NCBI RefSeq assembly: GCF_000012945.1
Contig: NC_007511.1
Location: 1,240,001 to 1,304,000, forward strand
Reading direction: 5' to 3'
Source: Burkholderia lata
GTDB taxonomy: Bacteria; Pseudomonadota; Gammaproteobacteria; Burkholderiales; Burkholderiaceae
Length of the DNA: 64,000 nt
Made by a program: the position numbers and the translations under genes. A model generated the notes under the pieces. That model was not told where the DNA came from, searched no databases, and saw only the letters and a program-made list of their open reading frames with translations. Position 1 is the stretch's first letter. Each line of letters begins with the position of its first letter. Shown piece after piece: positions 30,040-38,600 of the stretch.

Positions 30040-30406
30040 GAACGTTGTCCAGGAAACGAGATGATTCCAGCGTAGCGCCCCGCCGGGCCAAACGATCTAA
30101 AGAGAACGGGCGGTCGCGTAAAAATGTCGTTAACACGTACCGCCTCGTGCCGCGCCTAATAGAAATATAAGAAATTTAAGTTTATGCGCATAAATGATTT
30201 CATCGGCCGGGGCGGCGCGCACACAGCGGGGCCCGCCGCCCCGATTTAGTCGGAACCGCAATGAATCGCGGCGGAAAATATCGGAGGTCGCCGATTCGAC
30301 GTCGCGTAGAGTAGTGCATCGGCCGCGGCGCGGCCGCTCCCGGCCGGTTCGGGCGCGATCGCCGCCATGCGGCCCGCCATTCCATTCCGATTCCAGGAGA
30401 CTCCGC
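30040..30406. other. divergent intergenic region between uspA-like and amidase genes
   Basis: The stretch 30155-30200 is markedly AT-rich against the surrounding sequence and contains the palindrome described at 30181-30194. No further gene is supported. The AAT-rich block probably holds the amidase promoter, but no textbook -35/-10 pair is clear. Confidence 0.45.
30181..30194. promoter_or_regulatory. 14-base perfect palindrome upstream of the amidase gene
   Basis: TTTATGCGCATAAA is self-complementary over all 14 bases, within the AT-rich part of the divergent spacer. It lies about 210 bases ahead of the amidase start and 140 bases ahead of the UspA start. It is a candidate operator; the reader is unknown. 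Confidence 0.45.
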
Positions 30407-31891
30407 ATGCCGCACGGCGCCCCGCAGCTTCTCGCTCCCGCTTCCATCCCCGTCGACCCGATCGTGCGCCTGTCGGCGGGCGAGCTCGCGTCTGCGATCC
30501 GCAGCAAGGCCGTGTCGTGCGTCGAGACGATGCGCGCATACCTCGATCACGTCGAGCGCGTGAACGGCGCGGTCAACGCGATCGTCGCGCTGCGCGATCG
30601 CGACGCGCTGCTCGCCGACGCGGCGGAGAAGGATGCCGCGCTGGCGCGCGGCGAGTACCACGGCTGGATGCACGGGATGCCGCAGGCGCCGAAGGATCTG
30701 GCGATGACGAAGGGGCTGCGGACGACCTACGGTTCGCCGATCTTCCGCGAAAACGTGCCGCAGGCCGATTCCGTGGGCGTGGCACGGATGCGCGCGGCCG
30801 GCGCGATCTTCATCGGCAAGACCAACACGCCCGAATTCGGGCTCGGCTCGCACACGTTCAACGAGGTCTACGGCGCGACGCGCAACCCGTACGACCTGAC
30901 CAAGAGCGCGGGCGGCAGCAGCGGCGGCACGGCGGCGGCGCTCGCGTCGCGGATGCTGCCGGTGGCGGACGGCAGCGATTTCGGCGGCTCGCTGCGCAAT
31001 CCGGCCGCGTTCTGCAACATCTACGGCTTCCGTCCGTCGCAGGGCCGCGTGCCGCGCTGGCCGGGCGTCGACGTGTTCGTGCAGCAGCTCGGCATCGAAG
31101 GGCCGATGGGCCGTACGGTCGGCGACGTCGCGCAGCTGCTCGCGATCCAGGCCGGCTACGACCGCAACGATCCGCTGTCGCTCGCGGACGATCCGGCCGT
31201 GTTCGCGCAGCCGCTCGACGCCGACCTGCGCGGCAAGCGCATCGCGTGGGTCGGCGACTGGAACGGCTATCTCGCGACCGAGGCCGGTGTGCTCGCGCTG
31301 TGCGAGCAGGGGCTGGCGACGCTGCGCGAGATCGGCTGCGACGTCGATGCCGCGCTGCCGGCGTTCGCGCCCGACCGGATCTGGCGCCTGTGGCTCGCGC
31401 ACCGGCACCTGCTGTCCGGCGGCGGGCTGCTGGCGCACTATCGCGACCCGGCGCGGCGCGCGCTGCTGAAGCCCGAGGCGATCTACGAGGTCGAAGGGCT
31501 GCTCGCGATGCAGGGCGCAGCGGTGTTCGACGCGAGCGTCGAGCGCACCGCGTGGCACCAGGCCGTTCTCAGCTTCTTCGACCGCTACGACTTCATCGCG
31601 GCGCCGACCGCGCAGGTGTTCCCGTTCGACGTCGACCAGCGCTGGCCGAAGGAGATCGCGGGCCGCCCGATGGATACCTACCACCGCTGGATGGAAACGG
31701 TCGTGCCGTGGACGCTGGCCGGCTGCCCGGTGATCAGCGTGCCGGTCGGCTTCAACGACGCGGGGCTGCCGATGGGGATGCAGCTGATCGGGCGTCCGCG
31801 CGCCGATCTCGCCGTGTTGCAACTCGCGCGCGGCTACGAGCAGGCGGCTGACTTGGTCGGCGGGCGATTGCCGGCGTGGATGGCTGCGTAA
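30407..31891 (+). CDS. amidase (amidase signature family)
   Basis: The 494-residue enzyme has the amidase-signature catalytic triad Lys102, cis-Ser171 (KSAGGSSGGT) and nucleophile Ser195 (GSDFGGSLRNPAAF). It hydrolyses an amide, substrate unknown; the PKDLAMTKGL and SVPVGFNDAGLPMGMQLIGRP segments are typical. AGGAGA (30395-30400) precedes ATG 30407; longer frames to 30194 run through the promoter region. The transcript would carry the hexanucleotide repeat before its terminator. Confidence 0.93.
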   Translation: MPHGAPQLLAPASIPVDPIVRLSAGELASAIRSKAVSCVETMRAYLDHVERVNGAVNAIVALRDRDALLADAAEKDAALARGEYHGWMHGMPQAPKDLAMTKGLRTTYGSPIFRENVPQADSVGVARMRAAGAIFIGKTNTPEFGLGSHTFNEVYGATRNPYDLTKSAGGSSGGTAAALASRMLPVADGSDFGGSLRNPAAFCNIYGFRPSQGRVPRWPGVDVFVQQLGIEGPMGRTVGDVAQLLAIQAGYDRNDPLSLADDPAVFAQPLDADLRGKRIAWVGDWNGYLATEAGVLALCEQGLATLREIGCDVDAALPAFAPDRIWRLWLAHRHLLSGGGLLAHYRDPARRALLKPEAIYEVEGLLAMQGAAVFDASVERTAWHQAVLSFFDRYDFIAAPTAQVFPFDVDQRWPKEIAGRPMDTYHRWMETVVPWTLAGCPVISVPVGFNDAGLPMGMQLIGRPRADLAVLQLARGYEQAADLVGGRLPAWMAA

Positions 31892-31920
31892 CGAGGTGAT
31901 GGCCGATAGCTGATAGCCGG

Positions 31921-32010
31921 AAGCCGAAGCCGAAGCCGAAGCCAAAGCCAAAGCCAAAGCCAAAGCCAAAGCCAAAGCCAAAGCCAAAGCCAAAGCCAAA
32001 GCCAAAGCCG
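31921..32010. repeat. hexanucleotide tandem repeat, 15 units
   Basis: Fifteen head-to-tail six-base units run from 31921 to 32010: three AAGCCG, eleven AAGCCA, and a final AAGCCG. The array is non-coding, 30 bases after the amidase stop and ahead of its terminator. Such arrays change length by slipped-strand mispairing, so unit number probably differs between strains. Confidence 0.95.
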
Positions 32011-32040
32011 GTTGCGGATCGCGCATGGCAGATGGGAAAG

Positions 32041-32065
32041 CGGGCGGCGGAAAGCCGCCCGTTTT
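32041..32065 (+). terminator. rho-independent terminator after the amidase gene
   Basis: CGGGCGGC (32041-32048) pairs with GCCGCCCG (32054-32061) around a GGAAA loop and is followed by TTTT. It lies 150 bases after the amidase stop, downstream of the hexamer array. I see no gene in the remaining spacer up to 32484. Confidence 0.75.
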
Positions 32066-32484
32066 GCTTTGACTCTCGAACGTGTCGTTCGCAGGTGCGT
32101 GTTACGCCGAGCACGGGCGTGTTGCGCGACGGTATGGCGTCATGTCATCGACGCTGCGCAGCACGTTCCGCGTCGCCGCTGCTCCTGGCGATCGAGCGCT
32201 CGATGTGCAGTGCAACATGCGGGAGGGCTGGCAGGCCACCTCCGGCGTCGCCTGCGAAAGCCGGCAACCGCCGCGATCGATTGATGCGGCGCGAGAACGA
32301 ATTTCGGTACACGCCCGGAAATCGCCCGGCAAACGCGGACGAATCCCCTCGAGCACGTACGCCGGTCGCGGAATTGCAAGCGGCCGCGCCGCGTGATTTC
32401 GTTTCGATGTGTTTCAGTCGTTGCGGCCGCGCGCGGCGCGCTTCGACAATATCGGCCTCAACAATTCGGGCACGAGGACAACAC

Positions 32485-33171
32485 ATGAAGCAGATTCGCG
32501 CGACGGGCCGGCACCTGGCCACGGCAGGCATCGCGTTCGGCATCCTGGCAAGCGGCACCGCGCACGCGCAGCTCGACCTGCAGTCGCTCGGCGCATCGCT
32601 GCTCGGCGGCGGGCAGCAGCAGGCGGCGCCCGCGCAGGGCGGCGTCGCGCAATTGCTGCAGGCCTATGTCGGCGCGAACCAGCAGGTGCTGACCGGCCAG
32701 TCGTCGCTCGCGTCGGCGATGGGGCTGACCGGCGCGGCCGGGCAGGCGCAGCAGGCCGCGAGCCAGCTGACCGGCGGCGATGCGCTGACGCCGGCCGCAC
32801 TGTCGCAGATGGGTGGCGCGCAGCAATCGGTGTCGCAGGCGCTCGGCCAGGCATTCGCGAGCGGTGGCGCGACGCACGGGCCGATCGACAAGCAGGCGTT
32901 CAGCAACGGCCTCGCGTCGCTCGGGCAGGGGCTCACGCAGTATTCGCAACTGCAGTCGGGGCTCGGCAATCTCGGCTCGACGAGCGCGGCGTCGCTGTTG
33001 CAGTCGGGCCTGAATCCGCAGAACATGCAGGCTGCGTCGTATATCGCGCAAAGCGCGCCGGGCCAGTTGCAGTCGCTCGCGACGACGCTCAGCCAGGCCG
33101 TGCAGTTCGCGACGAGCCAGGGCATTTCGGTGCCGTCGGTCGCATCGTCCGCGCTGAAGCTGCTGCCGTAA
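32485..33171 (+). CDS. DUF2501 exported protein (YjjA-like)
   Basis: The 228-residue protein has a signal peptide (residues 1-28, cut at AHA-QL) and a Gln/Ser/Ala/Gly-rich mature part with LDLQSLGASLLGGG and repeated LGQ/SQL segments, as in DUF2501/YjjA proteins. It is probably periplasmic; function unknown. GAGGA lies ahead of ATG 32485. A stem-loop follows its stop. Confidence 0.8.
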   Translation: MKQIRATGRHLATAGIAFGILASGTAHAQLDLQSLGASLLGGGQQQAAPAQGGVAQLLQAYVGANQQVLTGQSSLASAMGLTGAAGQAQQAASQLTGGDALTPAALSQMGGAQQSVSQALGQAFASGGATHGPIDKQAFSNGLASLGQGLTQYSQLQSGLGNLGSTSAASLLQSGLNPQNMQAASYIAQSAPGQLQSLATTLSQAVQFATSQGISVPSVASSALKLLP

Positions 33172-33187
33172 CGTTGCGCGGGGCCAC

Positions 33188-33212
33188 GCGCGATGCGGTG
33201 CCGGCATCGCGC
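33188..33212 (+). terminator. stem-loop after the DUF2501 gene
   Basis: GCGCGATGC (33188-33196) pairs with GCATCGCGC (33204-33212) with a 7-base loop. No T-run follows, so termination would be inefficient or Rho-assisted. Confidence 0.4.
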
Positions 33213-33292
33213 GCGACGCGAAGATGGTCCCGCACAACATGGGGATTCCGCACGATGCTATCGTGGCGTGTCCCTTTTTTCGGTGCAGGTTC

Positions 33293-34123
33293 ATGACAGA
33301 CTCGTTTGACCTCTCGCGCTATTTCTCCCGCATCGGCTACGACGGCCCGGTCGAGCCGACGCTCGACGTGCTGCGCCAGCTGCATCTGCTGCACCCGCAG
33401 GCGATTCCGTTCGAAAACCTCAATCCGCTGACCGGTGCGCGCGTCGCGCTCGACCTGCCTTCGATCGTCGACAAGGTGCTCGCGCATCGCCGCGGCGGCT
33501 ACTGCTTCGAACTCAACAAGCTGTTCTACACCGCGCTCACGGCGATCGGTTTTCGCGTGACGCCGATGATTGCGCGCGTGCGCTGGATGCAGCCGCCGGA
33601 AGCCGCCACCGCGCATACGCACATGCTGCTGCGCATCGATCTCGATGGCGCGGCCTGGCTCGCGGACATCGGCTTCGGCAGCGCGACGCTCACCGCGCCG
33701 CTGCGTTTCGTGCCGGACGAGCGGCAGTTGACGCCGCACGGCGTGTTCCGCGTCGTCGCCGCGCCGGTCGACGGTGAATTCGACATGCAGATCGAGACGC
33801 CCGACGGCTGGCAGACCACCTATCGCTTCCAGCCGAAGCGGGTCGAGTGGATCGATTACGACGCCGCGAACTGGTTCACGTCGACGTATCCCGAATCGAT
33901 CTTCCTGCATAACCTGATCGCCTGCCGCGTGCTGCCGGACGGCCGTGCGGCGCTGCGCAACACCACGCTGACGATCCGCGATGCGGCGGGCGTCGGGCGC
34001 ACCGTCACGTTCGACGATGCGGCCGCATGGGGCGCGTGCCTGCGCGACACGATCGGCATCGACACGACGGGATTCGATCTCGACGCGCTGTTCGCGCGGC
34101 TGGCGGCGCGCGCCGCGGCGTAA
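33293..34123 (+). CDS. arylamine N-acetyltransferase
   Basis: The 276-residue protein has the complete NAT catalytic triad: Cys71 (RRGGYCFELN), His110 (AHTHMLL) and Asp125 (ADIGFG). It transfers acetyl from acetyl-CoA to arylamines or hydrazines and often serves xenobiotic detoxification. It is a single gene; ATG 33293 fits the family start (YFSRIGYDG). Confidence 0.94.
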   Translation: MTDSFDLSRYFSRIGYDGPVEPTLDVLRQLHLLHPQAIPFENLNPLTGARVALDLPSIVDKVLAHRRGGYCFELNKLFYTALTAIGFRVTPMIARVRWMQPPEAATAHTHMLLRIDLDGAAWLADIGFGSATLTAPLRFVPDERQLTPHGVFRVVAAPVDGEFDMQIETPDGWQTTYRFQPKRVEWIDYDAANWFTSTYPESIFLHNLIACRVLPDGRAALRNTTLTIRDAAGVGRTVTFDDAAAWGACLRDTIGIDTTGFDLDALFARLAARAAA

Positions 34124-34179
34124 CCCGGATTCACGATCGATTGCCAACGGCGTCCCGCATACGCGGGCCGCGCCTGCGG

Positions 34180-34207
34180 TTGACATTTGCTAGATTGCTA
34201 GCATACT
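34180..34207 (+). promoter_or_regulatory. promoter of the small RHH operon, probably leaderless
   Basis: A consensus TTGACA (34180-34185) and CATACT (34202-34207) are 16 bases apart. Transcription should start about 34213-34215, at or next to ATG 34215, and no ribosome site exists ahead of that ATG. The transcript would therefore be leaderless. Confidence 0.6.
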
Positions 34208-34212
34208 AGCAA
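34187..34212. promoter_or_regulatory. operator overlapping the RHH promoter
   Basis: Three TTGCTAG half-sites occur: direct at 34187-34193 and 34195-34201, inverted (CTAGCAA) at 34206-34212. The last two form a perfect 7-4-7 inverted repeat over the -10 box. The array fits a ribbon-helix-helix repressor binding as tandem dimers, probably the product of the adjacent gene. Confidence 0.6.
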
Positions 34213-34214
34213 AC

Positions 34215-34391
34215 ATGACTGACGAAGAAGTGAAGCAGTTCAACGTTTACCTGCCGCTCAGCCTGATCCGGCAGGTCAAGCATCGCGCCATCGAAACGGA
34301 GCAATCGCTGTCCGCGCTGGTGGCCGACGCATTGCGCGCGTACCTGGCCGCGCCGCCGCCGGGCGTGGGGCCGTCCACCAAGGAGGAGTGA
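34215..34391 (+). CDS. ribbon-helix-helix (CopG-like) DNA-binding protein
   Basis: The 58-residue protein has the RHH pattern: a short beta strand (FNVYLPL) then two helices ([29 protein letters not shown]). It probably represses its own promoter, where three half-sites cover the -10. It is too short for many gene callers. Its stop region contains the AGGAGG for the next gene, 1 base away. No toxin-like partner follows; the neighbours are a VOC protein and a methyltransferase. Confidence 0.78.
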   Translation: MTDEEVKQFNVYLPLSLIRQVKHRAIETEQSLSALVADALRAYLAAPPPGVGPSTKEE

Positions 34392-34392
34392 C

Positions 34393-34743
34393 ATGTCATC
34401 CGAGCGAATCGAAGCCGTGTACCTGACGACGCACAACTGGGGCAAGTCGGCGAAGTTCTTCCAGGCGCTGGGTTTCACGCTGGAGTTCGAAACCGATCAC
34501 CAGTCGGGCCAGTTGCGCAGCGGCGACGGCCCCTTTCTGTTCATCGCCGAAGTGCCGTCGAGCGAGACGACGGACATGCAGGTCGTGCTCAAGGTCGCGG
34601 ATGAGCAGGCGGTGCAGCCGCAGCCGATCGTCGACGTCGTCACGCCGTTCGAGGACACCCACTGGGGCACGCGCGACATGACCGTGCGCGATCCGGACGG
34701 CCGCGTATGGCGCCTGCAGGCGCCGGGCAAGCAGGGCGCGTGA
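34393..34743 (+). CDS. VOC-family (glyoxalase/bleomycin-resistance fold) protein
   Basis: The 116-residue single VOC module (AVYLTTHNWGKSAKFFQALGFTLEFET, PFEDTHWGTRDMTVRDPDGRVWRLQAP) resembles drug-binding or glyoxalase-like proteins. AGGAGG (34382-34387) precedes it within the RHH gene. Co-transcribed with the RHH regulator and the methyltransferase; together they may form a small resistance or modification unit. Confidence 0.85.
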   Translation: MSSERIEAVYLTTHNWGKSAKFFQALGFTLEFETDHQSGQLRSGDGPFLFIAEVPSSETTDMQVVLKVADEQAVQPQPIVDVVTPFEDTHWGTRDMTVRDPDGRVWRLQAPGKQGA

Positions 34744-34750
34744 GGCGGCC

Positions 34751-35608
34751 ATGACCGAACCTCGCGAGAACGCTCCCGACAGCACCGCCGCGCGCGTCGC
34801 GCTGTGGCGTGCGCTGCACGTCGAACTCGACGCTCCGCCGGTGCTCGCCGACGAAGTCGGGCTGCAACTGCTCGCGCCGGAACCCGGCTGGCAGCAGCGC
34901 GGCGACATGGATCCGCAGTTCACGCGGCCGTTCCGTGCGTCGATCGTCGCGCGGGCGCGCTTCATCGAGGATTGGGTGGTCGAGCAGGCCGCGCGCGGCG
35001 TGAGCCAGTACGTGATCCTCGGCGCGGGGCTCGACAGTTTCGTGCAGCGCCGGCCCGACATGGCGTCGCGCGTGACCGTTTTCGAAGTCGACCCGCCCGC
35101 GCCGCAGGCCTGGAAGCAGCGCCGCCTGGTCGAGCTCGGTTTCGGCGTGCCCGACTGGCTGCGTTTCGTGCCGGTCGATTTCGAGGCGAAACAGTCGTGG
35201 CGCGCCGCGCTCGTCGGCGCGGGCTTCGATGCGGGCAAGCCGGCGGTCGTGGTGTCCACCGGCGTCAGCATGTACCTGACGCACGAAGCGAATGCGGCCG
35301 CGTTGCGCGAAGTCGCGTCGCTCGCGCCGGGCTCGACGCTCGCGATGACGTTCCTGCTGCCGCTGGAGAATGCGGATCCGGAGGTGCGCCCCGGGCTGGA
35401 AATGGCCGCGAAGGGCGCGCGCGCCAGCGGCACGCCGTTCATCAGCTTCTTCATGCCGGCGCAGATCCAGGCGCTCGCGCGAGAGGCCGGTTTCGCGCAC
35501 GCGGCGCACGTATCGGCCGCCGATCTGACGCGTCGTTACTTCGCCGATCGCACTGACGGCCTGCGGCCGCCGAACAACGCGGAAGAGCTGCTGGTCGCGA
35601 CGGTCTGA
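34751..35608 (+). CDS. class I SAM-dependent methyltransferase (LCM family)
   Basis: The 285-residue protein has the leucine-carboxyl-methyltransferase-like pattern used by bacterial O-methyltransferases: ARARFIEDWV, YVILGAGLDSFVQRRPD as the SAM loop, VFEVDPPAPQAWKQRRL, and VSTGVSMYLTHEA. The substrate is unknown. It starts 7 bases after the VOC gene in the RHH operon and is convergent with the glutamate dehydrogenase gene. Confidence 0.88.
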   Translation: MTEPRENAPDSTAARVALWRALHVELDAPPVLADEVGLQLLAPEPGWQQRGDMDPQFTRPFRASIVARARFIEDWVVEQAARGVSQYVILGAGLDSFVQRRPDMASRVTVFEVDPPAPQAWKQRRLVELGFGVPDWLRFVPVDFEAKQSWRAALVGAGFDAGKPAVVVSTGVSMYLTHEANAAALREVASLAPGSTLAMTFLLPLENADPEVRPGLEMAAKGARASGTPFISFFMPAQIQALAREAGFAHAAHVSAADLTRRYFADRTDGLRPPNNAEELLVATV

Positions 35609-35639
35609 GCCGTCGCGACCAAAGCGACCACGCTGACCA

Positions 35640-38600
35640 TCACGCCCGTTCGAGCACGGCCATTTCCCGCACGACCACGAGCAGCACCGCGAGGCTCGCG
35701 CCGCCCGACGCGCGCAGGTCCGCGAGCAGGTGCTCGTAGCGCACGAGCGCGGCTTCGCGGCGCGCGCGCCACGCGCCCACGATCGTCTCCGGCGTGGTCG
35801 AATCCGGCGATTCCGCGAGCGCGCTCGTCGCGAGCGTGCGCTTGAGGCGCGCGACTTCCGCGAGCGCGGCCGCGCGCGCCAGCATGTCCCAGTGCGTCGG
35901 CGTCGGCAGTGTCGCCGCGCGCTCGCCGATCCAGCTGTAATTGAGCAGCGTGCCGAGCGAGAAATAGACGCCCGCGACGAGTTCGAGGCTGCGGTTGCTG
36001 GTCGCGGCCACTTCGGCGATGTCGAGCAGCGCGGCCGAGATGTCGCCGCTTGCGACGCGCACCGCCAGCGCGCTGTCGACGCCGGCTTCGACCAGCACGC
36101 GCTGCCGTTCGGACAGCGCGTCGAGATCGTCGGCCGGCAGCAGCGACGGCAGTTGCGGCGCCAGCCGCTCCGCCGCGTCGCGGCAGCGCGCGATCAGCTC
36201 GGTGACGCCACCATCGGCCACCGCGCCGGATTGCAGGTGCCGCAGGAACCACAGCGCCGCGCGCTCCAGCAGCCGCGCGACGTCGACGAACATGCGCGCC
36301 TGCACGTCGTCGGCGACGCGGTTGTCGAGCGCGTCGATGTCGCGCCACACCGCATCGAGGTCGAACACGTCGCGCGCCATGATGCACGCCCGCACGATGT
36401 CGCCGGGCTTCGCGTCGGTTTCTTCCATCAGCCGGTGCACGAACGCGCAGCCGACGCGGTTCACGAGCGCGTTGGTCAGGTGCGTCGCGAGAATCTCGCG
36501 GCGCAGCGGATGGCGGCGCATCGGTTCGCTGAAGCGCTGTTGCAGCGGCTTCGGGAAGTAGTCGACGAGCATCGCGGCCACCAGCGGATCCTCGGGCACG
36601 TCGGATTCGAGCAGTGCGTCGTACAGCCACATCTTGCTGTACGCGAGCAGCACCGCGCGCTCCGGCGACGTGAGGCCGAGCTTTGCGGCCTGGCGTTCGG
36701 CCACTTCATCGTCGGTCGGCAGGAATTCGATCACGCGGTTCAGGCGGCCCGCGCGTTCGAGCCAGCGCATCAGGCGCGCCTCGGCGTCGAGCATCTCGAC
36801 CGCATAGCGGCCGGCGATCGACAGCGCCTGCGTCTGGTAGTAGTTGTCGCGCAGCACGAGCAGCCCGACTTCGTCGGTCATTTCCGCGAGCAGCGCGTTG
36901 CGTTGCTTCTCGGTCATCTCGCCGTCGGACACGACGAGCCCGAGCAGGATCTTGATGTTGACTTCGTGATCCGAACAATCGACGCCGGCCGAGTTGTCGA
37001 TCGCATCGGTGTTGATGCGGCCGCCGCGCTGCGCGAACTCGATCCGGCCGAACTGCGTGCAGCCGAGGTTGCCGCCTTCGCCGACCACCTTGCAGCGCAG
37101 GTCCGTGCCGTTCACGCGCACCGCGTCGTTCGCGCGGTCGCCGACCTGAAGATGGGTTTCGCGCGCGGCCTTCACGTAGGTGCCGATGCCGCCGTTGTAC
37201 AGCAGGTCGACCGGTGCCTGCAGGATCGCGCGGATCAACTCGGCCGGCGGCAGCGCGTGCGCGTCGATGCCGAGCGCGGCCTGCACGGCCGGCGACAGCG
37301 GGATCGTCTTCGCGGTGCGCGGGTAGACGCCGCCGCCCGACGAGATCGATGCCGGATCGTAGTCGGCCCAGCTCGAGCGTTCGAGCGCGAACATGCGCGC
37401 ACGCTCGGCGAAGCTCGTCGCGGGATCGGGATTCGGGTCGAGAAACACGTGCCGATGATCGAACGCGGCGACGAGCCGGATATGCGGCGACAGCAGCATC
37501 CCGTTGCCGAACACGTCGCCCGACATGTCGCCGACGCCGACCACCGTGAAGTCGGTCGTCTGCGTATCGATGCCCATCTCGCGGAAGTGCCGCTTCACAG
37601 ATTCCCACGCGCCGCGCGCGGTGATCGCCATCTTCTTGTGGTCGTAGCCGACCGAGCCGCCGGACGCGAATGCGTCGTCGAGCCAGAAGCCGTATTCGTG
37701 CGAGATCGCGTTCGCGTAGTCGGAGAAGGTGGCCGTGCCCTTGTCGGCGGCGACGACCAGGTACGGGTCATCCGGATCATGACGCACGACGTCGGGCGGC
37801 GGCACGATCGCGTTGCTCACCAGGTTGTCGGTCAGGTCGAGCAGGCCGCGCAGGAAGGTCTGGTAGCACGCGATGCCTTCGCGCATCCACGCTTCGCGAT
37901 CGCTCGGCGGCGGCGGGTTCTTCACGACGAAGCCGCCTTTCGAGCCGACCGGCACGATCACGACGTTCTTCACCATCTGCGCTTTCATCAGCCCGAGCAC
38001 CTCGGTGCGGAAATCCTCGCGGCGATCCGACCAGCGCAGGCCGCCGCGCGCGACGCGTCCGCCGCGCAGGTGCACGCCTTCGACACGCGGCGAATACACC
38101 CAGATCTCGAACATCGGCTTCGGTTCGGGCAGCCCCGGCACTTTCGCCGGATTGAACTTGAACGACAGGTACGGTTTCGATTCGCCGTTCGCGTCGAGCA
38201 GGAAGTAGTTCGTGCGCTCGGTCGCGTTGATCACGCCGAGGAACTGGCGCAGGATGCGGTCCTCGTCGAGGTTCGGCACCTGGTCGAGCGCGCCTTCGAT
38301 CGCCTTCAGCAGCCGTTCGGCCTGCACGTCGCGCGTGTCGCCGGTGGCCGGGTCGAAACGCAGCAGGAACAGCTCGACGAGTTGCCGCGCGATTGCCGGG
38401 TTGCCGGTCAGCGCGCGTTCGATATACGCGTCGCTGAAGGTCGAGCCGACTTGCCGCAGGTATTTCGCATACGCGCGCAGGATCGTCACTTCGCGTGCGC
38501 TCAGGTGGGCGCGCAGCACGAGGCGGTTGAAGTCGTCGTTCTCGATCCGGCCGCTCCAGATCTGGTCGAACGCATCCTCGAACAGGCCCTTCACGCGTTC

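Noticed and set aside
31921..32010. Tandem array considered as a CRISPR
   Set aside because: Units are six bases with no spacers; it is a simple sequence repeat.
31752..32114. Frames across the hexamer array giving Gly-Phe or Leu-Ala repeats
   Set aside because: They have no plausible start or ribosome site and arise from the repeat itself.
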